Of a DNA stretch of 64,000 nucleotides, positions 1-11,200 are shown piece by piece. This DNA is from Ditylenchus dipsaci (Eukaryota; Nematoda; Chromadorea; Rhabditida; Anguinidae), in contig SADC01001238.1 in assembly GCA_004194705.1 (NCBI GenBank), forward strand, positions 257,796 through 321,795, in the 5' to 3' direction. Each line of letters opens with the position of its first letter. Within the stretch, counting starts at the first letter, position 1. The notes under the pieces were generated by a model, which searched no databases, was not told where the DNA came from, and saw only the letters and a program-made list of their open reading frames with translations. The position numbers and the translations under genes are program-made.

Positions 1-1472
1 CTTGTCTGACACTCGTTGCAAGTTTTTGGTCTAGAATGACTATATAAGAATACCAAAAGCTATTCAAATTCAAATTAGGACAAAAAGCGTTGGACCCAGC
101 GAGAAGTCAAATTTTTTGGTGTGCTATTATGATAGAACTCAAATGGGTCAGCTAGTGACACCCAAATAGCCCTACCCATAATAATATCATGCATGGAAGG
201 TTTTGGTGGTTGTGGTGTCATGTAAAACCACAAAGAAGACAACATGGCTAGTGGCAAATCAGTTCTACTTATAAGTTGGTTAGGCTCATTTAAAAGGTCA
301 ACATCTATGCCTTCAGTTTTCAGAAACTGCTGGAATTGGCCGTAATTGTAATTCCAGGAGAGCTTAAAAGTAAAAATATTTTTGAGACTCTATCAGAATG
401 ATTTTAAAGAACCTGCAGTGGTCCTCGGCCAAAATAACAGCCAGAATATCGACCGGCCATTGAGCCATTGCTAGCAGCTGTAGACTGCTTGCAGGGATAC
501 CTTGAAAATTTAATTTTTAAAATTTAAAGTGTTTAAAAGTAGTTGGTAGTCCTCAAAATTAGCTGCCATAAAGTCATATTTGTCAACCTTACAAATATCA
601 AATCTCACCAAAAGTCGAGCTCGGCCGATCTCTTGCAATATCTACCCTCTCTTATACAAGTCTCCCCGTCTTTCAACGAGTAGCTGCTGTGGTGTCTCTT
701 AGTAAAAAGTTTAGACTTAGGCCCTCCTTCAAAAAACTGGTATAGTCCGCCTCTATAAAAGCATTCTGAAGCATATTGGGCTGGCACTTTTGAAGAGCTT
801 AATTGCAGGAATTTAATTTTATTTGATTAGTTTTTTCCAATGCCTTACTTAAAAAGTCGCACATTATTTTCACCAGTTTCTTGAACAACATGAGCAAAGA
901 AAGCTGCAACATCTCTTCTTTGCAAATCGGCTATAGTATATGGAGAGTCATTTTGGTTGAGGCTCTGTTTGCCCGACCCTCCCAGTGAGTGAATGGTGGT
1001 GGAAGTGCCTGCGCCGAAATCAGGAAAGTATCTCGCAGCTATGATGAATGCTTCGTAGGAGTAGGGCAAGCACTTACTGTTGCCCCAGCCTTGGTTAGCG
1101 TGTGGGAAAAAGTCCTAGAACAGCGTTTTGTGTTAAAATTATCAGACCTATTTGTGTGAAGACAGAAAAAGGTACGAACAGTATAAATATTGCTAAATGG
1201 TTCTAACTGAAGTTTGACTACTCACCTCCCATATGCTTTTGGTCAGCCATTTTTCTATTTTAGAGCGTGGCTTTAGATTTGGATCCATCGGCCCAGGACA
1301 ATGTTTGGCCGGCTCTTTTCCAAATCTTTTGGTGTTGGGACATTCAATAGAGTCAAGAAAGACAAATTTCACAAACAAAAATACTATTAAAATTTGCGCT
1401 ATAAATGAAAAATATTTTTACATGAAAAATAATTTGCATTATAAATTTACCTTTCAGTGAGAAAATTTGCAT
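1..1472 (-). CDS. GH19 chitinase-like protein, 3' end outside window
   Basis: Predicted secreted glycoside hydrolase family 19 protein (chitin-type beta-1,4 glycan hydrolysis). Six exons join in frame on the minus strand: 1472-1451, 1398-1226, 1114-849, 797-609, 470-413, 362-176. The start MQIFSLK followed by a hydrophobic run is a signal peptide created across the first 52-nt intron. Family hallmarks follow in order: IEKWLTKSIWEDFFP, NQGWGN, PYSYEAFIIAARYFPDFG, AAFFAHVVQETG (holding the first catalytic Glu), CFYRGGLYQFFEGGP, CYFGRGPLQLSWNYNYGQF and WFYMTPQPPKPSMHDIIMG. The residue after IIMG is split by an intron beginning at 175, so the C-terminal part lies beyond position 1. No frame break was needed in any exon, unlike most other genes here. 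The family is known from plants, bacteria and nematodes. The assignment is firm; substrate is inferred. Confidence 0.9.
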
Positions 1473-1987
1473 AAAGAAAGTTTCTAGTTTTAGCAATATT
1501 TGACAATTTAGATTTATTGATTTGTAAAGGAAGTGATGCAAGTAAATCCCAACACTAAACTGACCAATAACTTCTATTATTCTTGTTTGCACTGGCTGCA
1601 TTGAGTTTTCAGTGGTCAATAACAGGTGTAAATAACAGCACGGAAGAACTAGTCAGATGTTCTCCTTTGTCCAATCCTTGTTGAAATTTTGTAGAAAAAA
1701 CCGATTTTATAATCAGTTAGGTTCTGATCTCTTCTTAATATAATCATTTTGAGTCATGAATGTATTTCAAATGGCTTTATACAGTAGACTGAACTTCAGA
1801 CGTTTACGACTATTGTGGCTTCAATTTTTTTAAGGGCTCTCAGATTTGTGAAATATAGGATATTGAAGAAAAAAGTCATTTTATCCAGTGCTTATTGCAG
1901 AAATAATTTTTTTTAATTCATATTTTTTTCGGGATCTTGAACCTTTTTTATTTTTAAAGTTATACGTCAAAAAATGGCAATAAGCCT

Positions 1988-3330
1988 TAGAGACATCGAC
2001 ATTCGATATATCGTATCGAAAACATCGTTACATCGGTCCTAATTTTTTCTAAAAAACGTCGCATCGTTACATCGTCGGCCCCATTTTCAGAAACATCGAT
2101 ATCGCATCGTTTTTGACTTGGACATCGTACATCGTTACGATGTATTGCTATTGATTTAATTATTTAGCAGATTTATAAGCAGATCATTTTGTGTATATTT
2201 TTTGTTCTTTTAGCATGAGTCTATTGTGGAAAATGTTGAAAATTTTGGAGTTTAGGATAAATGAGTGAAATCTCCTGGAAAAAGTTGTCAACTATCTCAA
2301 GCCATTGGAGTCAGCGTCAAAGCAGATGTGCCGAAATGATAAACCAATTTCGATCCAGTTTTCTATTGCGAGAGCTTCAACAAAAGTCATTCACGATATC
2401 AGGGATCCTAATAATGCAAAACTGAATTCTCGGTTTATTATTGGAAAAATTCGATGTAGAAGAAGAGAAGTATGTCCTTTGCTTTTGGATTTGTGTTTTT
2501 AAGCTTTTTAATATGTTCAGAATCCATGGTTTGGCAATGTTTTTAGATGCGCGTTTCAAGGATCGGATTGCATCTGATAAAACGGAATTCAACTTGGATG
2601 TGGCAGCGTGGACCCAAGAAGAGGTTAAGGTGGCAGATAAAATGTTCGAGCATTCTGAAGGTATTTCTAATACTATCTTTTTGTAACTGCATCAGATGCC
2701 CATGCTGGTCCTTTTTAGAAATTAGGTCTCCTCAATCTAATCGCACTACTTCTTTCTTCGGCCAGCTGAGCGGTTTTTTTGCTGATGAGCATGTTGACAA
2801 CGATGAACAAGCCAACAGTGCCATGACAACAAACAAAAGTGCATCGATCCAGAGGCTGATCCTTTGCAGTTCTGGAAAGTAATTTTTATTTATTTTTGCC
2901 AAAGATTAAATTTAGTGTTTTTTCACTGCCTAGGGTCAGTAAAAAACCTACCCCATATTGGCTAAAATTAGACAACGGTATCTTTCGGCTCTAGAGCAAA
3001 CAACTTTTCTCAGCGGAAAAGGATGTTTACGACTTCCGAAGATCGAATCTGAGTCCGGATAAGGCCGAAATGTTAACCTTCCTCAACAAAAATTTCCCAT
3101 TATTGAAATTGTCGTATTAGATTCGTCTCATGATAGCCCTTGTTGTGTTATTCCGGGATAAATGATTTTGTCAAAAATGTCTGAAGTTACATCGTTATCC
3201 AAATTTTTAGGTAAAACATTGTAACGGTACATCGGTCCCGGAAGCTAACATCAATCGTCACATCAATCGGTCCAAAAATGGAACAAAAAAATCGCATCGT
3301 TAGATCGTTGAAGGGAATTTGGTGTCTCTA
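1988..3330 (+). mobile_element. Decayed hAT-family DNA transposon
   Basis: The ends read TAGAGACATC at 1988 and, inverted, TAGAGACACC at 3330, with flanking 8-bp duplications ATAAGCCT (1980-1987) and ATAAGCAC (3331-3338) that differ at two sites. Terminal regions hold many ATCG(T)-rich subterminal repeats such as ACATCGTTACATCG. Internally, transposase remnants lie on the plus strand (about 2305-3115). They include AMFLDARFKD, the hAT LDPRFK-type block, and near 3025-3110 the hAT dimerisation tail (FRRSNLSPDKAEMLTFLNKN). Stops and frame changes separate the blocks and the catalytic core is largely missing, so it cannot be autonomous. Confidence 0.85.
2305..3115 (+). pseudogene. hAT transposase remnant
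   Basis: Fragments in more than one frame match the order of a hAT transposase C-terminal half: an FLDARFKDRIASD block at about 2535-2580, then an acidic and helical stretch, then a serine-rich piece (SPQSNRTTSFFG) and the hAT C-terminal dimerisation region near 3025-3110. No reading frame spans these blocks. The upstream DNA-binding zinc finger is not seen. It sits wholly inside the element at 1988-3330. Confidence 0.75.
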
Positions 3331-3577
3331 ATAAGCACCAGAAGATTATTTCCAAAATAGTCAAAACGTAAGTTTTTGAAAATTTCATTCGCATCCCTGG
3401 CTCGTTGCCAATTTTAAGCGAAAATAATTTTTTTGTAAAAAAAACTTTAAAAATAAAAAGTATCCGGGATTCTAAAATAGCACAATCTTGTCGAAAAAGA
3501 CGTCCAAGAGTCCTGTAATTTTCTGAAAATCTGTTTCTACTAGTTAACTCGTGATTTAAAATTGTTTTTCGCTACGT

Positions 3578-4221
3578 AAAGGCGCATTCACAATGAGGAG
3601 GCTGTTTGCGGATGCTAAACCAGACTTTACACTCGGAAATGGCCATAACTTTTTTTCAAATTGTTCAAAATTATTTTTTTGGTGCCATCTTGTAGCTAAG
3701 ATTCAGGGCTACAAGATGAGCTATTGATAAGTTAGATATTGTTGAAAAAATTGAGTTAAAAAAGAAAGACTCCGCCCAAGCATCCGCACTCGAATTCGAG
3801 CTAGGATTCTTGGGCGGAGTCTTAAAATTTTATCTGAGTTTTTGAAGCAACATTCACTCAGTCAATAGCTCATTTGGTAGCACTAAACCTCTATAAGCAA
3901 CTGAAAAATAAAAAACTGCACCAACTGAATAATTTCGGGAGAACAGTAAAAAAAGGGAGGATTTTGTTTCGCGGATTCTTAGTGAGTACCGTATTTTCTC
4001 TATCCATTACCCCTCTCTAATCTAATAATTACCCCCCCCCCATAGGCACCCTGTATCTCAGCCATACCTGTTTTTGACAGCTGGCGGCGGCGCCGGCTGC
4101 CTCAAAATTGGCGCCGCCGCCAGCAGCTTTGCCAAAGACGACGAAAGGGTAATTAATAGAGAAAATACGGTAGTCTGTTTTAGCATCCGCAAACAACCTC
4201 CTCATTGTGTATGCGCCTTAA
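3578..4221. mobile_element. Fold-back MITE with nested hairpin element
   Basis: Left end TAAAGGCGCATTCACAATG and right end CATTGTGTATGCGCCTTA form inverted arms of about 45 bp (through GTTTGCGGATGCTAAA). Nested inside, 3988-4170 is a second inverted repeat of the TACCGTATTTTCTCTAT family, with a GGC/GCC-rich hairpin at its centre (about 4080-4130). No coding potential. Confidence 0.8.
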
Positions 4222-4599
4222 TGTGAAGAACACGATTTTTTATTGTTTGCTTGTGGTTCAGGACTTGCTTTTAAAAAATTATTCACAAGCAAGGATCAAA
4301 GCCACGCATCAAAGCGTGCCCATTTTTGTAAATTATAAAAAATTGACAATTCCCGAAAACAATTGTTTCGAGCTGGTTCTGGACTCAGCACATTTTTACT
4401 CTCTCTACGTTATCACAAAATTGATTTTTTGTAAAAAAACAAACTACACAAAGTTTTTTCATCTCTTTATCACACTTTTTGCCCTTTGCCTGTTTGCCAG
4501 GGCCACAAAATGATGTAACAAAACCCACGCAACAAGTTCAGTTAGTCCTTTGACGTTGTTTAAACTTTATATTTTTGTTATTTTACTTTCTTTGATATT

Positions 4600-4944
4600 A
4601 TGTTAACCCTTACTAACTCAATATTTCGCTTTTTATTCATTTATTTTACATTATACTCACCAGTAAATGCTGGCAGATATTGGGGCAACCACTGTGGTCG
4701 AGAAGCCAACAACAGATTCGCACCAGCTGTGGATGCATTTGACGCGGCTTGCTACAGGCATGACCGATGTCAAGAATCTGGAGTACCGGACTGGATATGC
4801 AGCATGCAGGTTGGGATGGGCATGATGCAGGCTAGTGCCCAAACTGGTCAACCAGTGCCTATGCAAATACTAACGGGATTCGGCCAAGAGCATGGGAAAA
4901 GAAGAAAGCGACTAAGTGTCAATGAAGCCATATTTTTGAAGTAA
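4600..4944 (+). CDS. Small secreted phospholipase A2-like protein
   Basis: Single-exon 114-residue ORF. Residues 1-24 form a signal peptide (hydrophobic FLFIYFTLYSPVNA). The mature part carries the PLA2 active-site block DAACYRHDRCQ, with the catalytic His-Asp pair between cysteines. Upstream is WGNHCGREANN in place of the classical glycine-rich calcium loop. Spacing and cysteines resemble the short divergent PLA2-like group (for example conodipine-type) more than pancreatic or venom group I/II enzymes. The C-terminus (KRRKRLSVNEAIFLK) is basic and may be processed. It would act extracellularly on phospholipids if active; the altered calcium loop makes activity uncertain. A MITE starts 18 bp past the stop. 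Confidence 0.7.
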   Translation: MLTLTNSIFRFLFIYFTLYSPVNAGRYWGNHCGREANNRFAPAVDAFDAACYRHDRCQESGVPDWICSMQVGMGMMQASAQTGQPVPMQILTGFGQEHGKRRKRLSVNEAIFLK

Positions 4945-4962
4945 AACTGCAATTTTATTATA

Positions 4963-5222
4963 GGCTGTACACCGAAATATACGCGCCAATTTGGTACTGG
5001 GTCGTTTTGGTACGCGGTCGTTTTGTTACGAAATTTTTTAGTGAGAATCGTTTCGGTAAGAGATTTTTAGTAAGAAAAACGGTATTTTGGTAAGAGATTT
5101 TTTAATACGCGGTTATTTTGGTAAGTAATTTTTTGGTAACAGCACGAAAAATTTCGTACCAAAACGACCGCGTACCAAAATGACCAAGTACCAAATTGGC
5201 GCGTATATTTCGGTGTACAGCC
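4963..5222. mobile_element. 260-bp palindromic MITE with perfect 8-bp TSD
   Basis: Terminal inverted repeat GGCTGTACACCGAAATATAC begins at 4963 and ends at 5222, flanked by identical TTATTATA copies at 4955-4962 and 5223-5230. The interior is built of short variants of TTTGGTACGCGGTCGTTTTG. The intact target duplication suggests a young insertion, directly after the PLA2-like gene. Confidence 0.85.
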
Positions 5223-5280
5223 TTATTATATATTAAAATTTATTTATTGTCTAATAAAAATATAAAATATAATTATTTTC

Positions 5281-8200
5281 TCAGTTTCTTTTCGGCTCAT
5301 TATTTGGATATCTGACATTTGCGAAAGCTATTTCTCTCCTGGAAATGTCAAAAGCCATGCAGCGATTGTTCAAAAATTGTTGAGGCAGAGACACAGTGGT
5401 GTAGTGTGTGCCTTCATCTTCGTAACCAATGATTGCTACATAGCAGACATCGTAGATCGGCTAAAAATACATTTCTAAGTTGTAAAAAAGAAATTATATA
5501 AAAAATTTTTTTTGATCTGATTGTTTTTGCACTGACAGAAAGGTTGAGCAAATACCGTATTTTCTCTATCAACTCCCCACCCTACAAACCTTATATCTCA
5601 GCATAGAGTAAACATTTTGCAAATCTGTTTTTTCGTTTTCTTAATTAGCAAGATCTCTCCTGACTTCACTTTTCAGATTTTGGTTGAGCACCCGAAAATT
5701 TCACATTGGAGCTTAAAATTTTCTGATTTTTCGGGGGTCAAAAATATCTCTAATGGAGAGTTAATAAAAGTAATGCAGTAAGCCTGGGAAGTGAGGTTGT
5801 TGAATCGAGGGCTCGATCTCAAACTTATGCTGGAAAAATTCAAAAAATTTGGAATTTCAAGTTTTGATCGCTAAAAAAATCAGCATTATACTTTCGAATT
5901 TTGAGCGCTAGAAAAAAAATTTGAGTTGTGGGTTTAAATTTACCACAAATACTGGTCATTTTTTTTTCAAAAAATTTCGAATTTTTTTGAATGTTGAATC
6001 GAGCGCTGGAAAACCCTTTTTAGAGGTAAAAGTGACCCACGGGTGATTAATTTGTAACTTCTGTGGGCTACTTGTCTCTGTTTTCTGACTGTAATTACAA
6101 AATGATCAGAAATATGTTTGAAGCTAACTTACACAATGTTTGATATAGTCTCTGCCAGTCAGCACCAGTTGTTGTGTCTGGGCACCACTTCTCACATTCA
6201 AAGTCACATTTCCAGCTTTTTGCATGTCACAATCAATAATGTACATATCCACAGTTTCATTATAAACAGCTCCGCTGGCATTTGTTATCAGAAACTTGAC
6301 CGCATTAGGAGCATAAATTCGACCAAAGAACGGCAGAATAGACACATTACGATTAACAATTAGCTTTTGCTCCTCGTTGTTCAGATCTGCTTGTAGAGAA
6401 TGTAGAAAAAACTGCTGCTTCCCACCCACAAGCGAAACTTTCACCCAGTCGGATTGGCAGTTGACAGAATCGAAGTCTTGCATTGTCACAATAGCAGATC
6501 CATTTCCTTGTTTAGTGCTTAAATTTTAAAAATTTACCTAGCAGAAATTTCGTGATATATCTTTTAAAACAAGGAGCGGTTAACTTGCTTTGGAAAATCA
6601 AGAATAGGCAAGATCTGTACTTTTAAAAAGCTTGCTCTTTCTTGTAACTGACATATTTGCACGCTTGCAATAATAAAAAAGCGCCAACGCTGGCGCTTTT
6701 TCATTTACACCGCCGGCGCTTTGGCCAATTTTACCCGGCGGCGAGCCGCCGGCGCTGCGTACAAGCATGGTAACTGAGTATTTTTCATTTTGAAATTCTG
6801 TTGAAAACAATCTTGGATGACAAATTTTCCAAAATTTGTTTTTGGAAACGTACTTTTCAAAACTAAATACCGTATTTATTCTAAAAAGACCTGTGCTCTA
6901 AAAAGCCCTTCTTGACTTCGGGAAGCTGTACCTCAGACCAGACCAAAAGCTTTACGTTGTCGTTTATCTTAACTCTTACGAGCTCTGCCGATTCTGCTTT
7001 TCCGATTTTCGAATTTTCACCCAAAAATCTCAAAACCAATCAAAGGTTTAAATCCAAAAAGCAAACGGAGTCTTTTTTAGAGGAAATACAGTAAGTTCGG
7101 AGAATTTCCAACACGCCATTAATTTGACATACCGGTTGTTGAATATAGATATGATTAGCTTGTCCATATGCCCACTTAATTGTTCCCATGATGTAGATAC
7201 ATTATTATTGGTAGGTTGTAAAGATAATCCTAAAACTCCATCCACTGCAAAATGTTCGGCAGTCCAGCCAATTTCCTTGATGATTCCAAAGGTGAAGTAA
7301 GTTGAAACTCCTAATATCTTAACAATTTGAAACATTTTAACCATTTTTTTTAAAAATGTTAGTCGCTTTTGAACACTCCGCTTTACGGCCCGTCAAAGTT
7401 TGAATTTCATAGAACTTTGAAACCAACAGATCTTCAAGATTTTCAGGTACTTTTCAAACATTTTTGGCGTGATTCGAGTCTTTCCCAGTTTTTTGGGTAC
7501 AGGCTGATTGGTCGCTACAAAACTGACCGTTGACAGAATTGGTCGTCACAACACTGGTCGTTAACAGAATTGGCCAATTTTGTGACGACCAATTATGTAA
7601 ACTGCCAGTTCTGTAGACGGCCAGTCTTGTAGCGACCGATCAGCCTGTACCCCTTTTTTTGGTATTGATTTACCTTTTTTTTAACTTTATATATACGAAA
7701 AAGCATGCGAAATGAATAATAACACAAGGGTCTACTTTTCTTAAGCTAAGACGTACTTAAAAGTTTGCCAAAAAGCTGTAATACGATTATTAGGAATCCA
7801 GTGGTCTAAATTTAGGGTTGTCACTGAAAATGGTCATATTTCAGAAAACAATACTAATTTTGACCAGATCTCATCAAATTCAGATAAAGAGACTAATTTC
7901 GGTTCTAAAAACGAATTTCCTCAGTGTTCTTGGTCAAAAGTAACTCAGCATAAGCTGACTTTCTGGTCTCCATATACTTGAAAAACCGAAAAAAACTACA
8001 AGTAGCTCAGAAAAACTGTAAATAGGTCAAATTTATGTAAAAAATTGACCTGCGGTATGAAAAACTTTCCTCTTCCATTTAAACAAAGAAAAATTGAAAT
8101 AAACATAAAAAAGCTGATGACTCGAGAAGAGTGCTTTCGTTTTTCCAAAAATATTATGGGCAGTGTAAATCAATAAATCTAGCGCTACTATTTTTTTCTA

Positions 8201-11200
8201 TTGCATATTTGGTGCTATTCAAAACGTTCCATCACATTTTGTGAGACCAAATACTACAATGTTCACAGTGATAAGAAAATTTTCCGACCAGAAAAGAAAT
8301 AAATAATTTTTTGGGAATTGGTCTTGGCACGAAAGTTCTCTAATGCTATAAAATTCAAATTTTGACGGGCCGTGGCTTAGTAAGTTTTTCTGACTCAGAA
8401 TTTCCCGCTGACGAAGATGGTATTTTTGGTTTGAAAAATTTTTCTAAAAAAGTTTTGCTGGAGTGCTTTAAAATTTGATCTTTTACATTTTTTCTTCTGG
8501 CACTAAAATAGAGAAAATATTCCTAACTTTTCATTTATTGAATACTTTTGTGACTTTTAAGAGTGGCATTTAGGAATAGATTAAGCTGTACAGTAATAAA
8601 GACTGACATTTGCAAAATCTTTAGCCTCAATTCCATTACCAAGCAATGTCGAAAAGTTTCTGGTTGAAGGCAGAAAAGTTGCTGATCGGCTGAAAAGTAA
8701 GAAAAAGCTTTCCTTGCTGATAAAGCACGATTTTTAGAAAGAAGCATAAAAAAATTTTGCAGGGTGAGCCGAAAATAACAGAATTTCTTTGAAAAGGTGA
8801 AAGTTAATACTTGTTTTTTCGACTCATCATAAATCTAAAAACTGAGATTCATTAATCTCTCTTTTAAAATATTTAGCTAGAATTCATGTCTTAAAACTGG
8901 CACTCACAAGGCTAAAATTCATTTGCGCCCTCAAAATGCTCATTTACGTCCTCAAATTTATCATTTACGCCTTCAAATTGGCAAGTTGATCAAAATGCTT
9001 ATTTACGCCCTCAAATTGCTCATTTACGCCCTCAAATTTATTCTTTGCGCTCTCAAATTTTGTTTTCATCCAGTGAAATTATTTTGCTTCTTTAGAGAAG
9101 AAGAAATAAAAAATAATATGAACTCGCAAGACAAAATAATTTCACTGGATAAAAACAAAATTTTGAGGCGTAAATAATAAATTTGATGGCGTAAATGAGC
9201 ATTTTGAGGGCGTAAATCACCTAGAGCCCACTCAAAATCATTATTTGAATAAATTTTACGCAAATTTTCTACATTGGAATAAATCTACAAAAAAGTCATT
9301 TTATTTTTTGAATTAACTGTGCACAACAGAGAGGATTTGGGATCAAGATTTTAATTTTTTTGGGATTACCTACGTTGTCAAGCGTTGAAATTATAAATGG
9401 CGAATTAGCTACCTATCTCAACTGGTCTGACAATTGCTACTACTACCTTTTGAAAATTTGGCTAGGAGACATTGGCAAAAACGACATTTGCCCAAACGAC
9501 GTTTGGGCAAAACGACATTCGGCAAAACGACATTTGCCCAAACGACATTTGCCCAAACATACTAAATATTTGGAAACAATTAATGACGGAACCATCTGTC
9601 TGTCTGATTCCACTGGTACCATATTCACCGGTCCACCACACCTACATCCAATTTACATTCCTAACACGTCTGACACTCCAAGCATCCATCTAGCCACAGA
9701 TTCTAGTTGCCAAATTCTGGCCAGTTGTTCCAATCAGACCATTGTCAAATTACTGAATCTATCAGATTTGGATAAAAAAGACAGAAGCTTGGAAGTCTCG
9801 GATTTGAGACTGCCTAGTCGACCAATTCACATAGTCAAACCATTGTTTGATTCGGCAGGTGGGGTTGATGAGAATAAAAAAAGTTTGGTGTATTTTTATT
9901 ATATGATTGTCTGGGTCTTATTATCAAACGTAATCGCTAGAACCCTTCTTCTCTTTCTTATCCCTTTATTCAACAAAGCCACAACAAATTAACATTTCAG
10001 ACATCATCAAAATCCAGATCATCTAATTGAATCCCGTCGATAGCGTTTCCCATCCACGCCATGCTATTGCTTATTTCCGCCGCGTTGAACACTACCAAGG
10101 CTTCTTTGATACCTTCAATCTTCCTCTTCTGCGCTGCCGTGCTTGTTTCGACAAGATCAATACCCTGACAAAGACGGACAACTCGCTAGTGAGACTCTTT
10201 GCCTGGAATTATACAATACACATTTACTGTCCACTTATTCCGAATCTTATTTTAATTTACCTAATTCGCTCTTGAAATGGTGGAGGAGGTAACAAATTGT
10301 TTTCTTGGGATACTTATCGGCAGCTTCCGTACGATGCGCCCCTGACATTTGCATGCTGTGCAAAGACCTGAGACCAGCGCTTTTCGGGTTTGATAACCTT
10401 GAAGGTTCCGTCGTCAGCACTCTCTTCGGCGTTGCATAGAACCTATAGGACAGCATGCATAGCATGAATGATTGGATTAAAAGAAGAAAAGGTTTAGTCA
10501 TACCGTAAGTAATTCAGTCGTCGACATTCCAATAACCCTGTCTGCCCCTTTTCCTGAATCGTAGTAAACAAAGGGCTGGTCATCTAGCAGCTTCAAGTCG
10601 TTCGGAATTTCCAAATACTGAGGCCCGGTCTTTCTCCTAGGCACTGGAAAACCTCTCTAAAGCCGACATATAAAAGAAGAATCAATGTGGATGTGTCGCT
10701 TACATGCTTCTCCCTCTGCAATGTTCTGTCCATGCTCGGCTCCTTCATGACGCCAACAATTCCGGGATGCGCTCCTGCCAACGCTTCGATTCTTGCTTTT
10801 TTAGGTGTCATCCTGACCGGATCGTCCCTCATCAGATGCTTTGCCTTACCGATTGCTTTCTGCTTCCCGATGGCCACAGAATTTGCGTGATGAGAATGGG
10901 TTCCACGATGCTGAATGTATTCATTCTGTTTTGCTGTAATTAAAGGTTTCAAGCATTCCTACTACAACCATGAATTTATGTGAAACTACTTATCCAAACC
11001 ATCATTTTGCACCCGCGACGACGACGCTCCGAGCATCGGTAGACGTAAGCAGTCTTCTCATTCACTTGTCCATCAGCCACTTTATTGTAGAGAACGGTCG
11101 AGTAGCCGAAGTGAAACGTGAAACCTGCAACACCATATCCAGTTACACACGCTAGATAGAAAAGGAAAAATAAAAGAACCACCACCAACAGCCAGCATCT

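Noticed and set aside
9360..9560. N-terminal part of the 210-codon plus-strand ORF
   Set aside because: It crosses the transposon boundary and reads through terminal-repeat units (KNDICPN, AKRHSAKRHLPK), so it is not one native gene.
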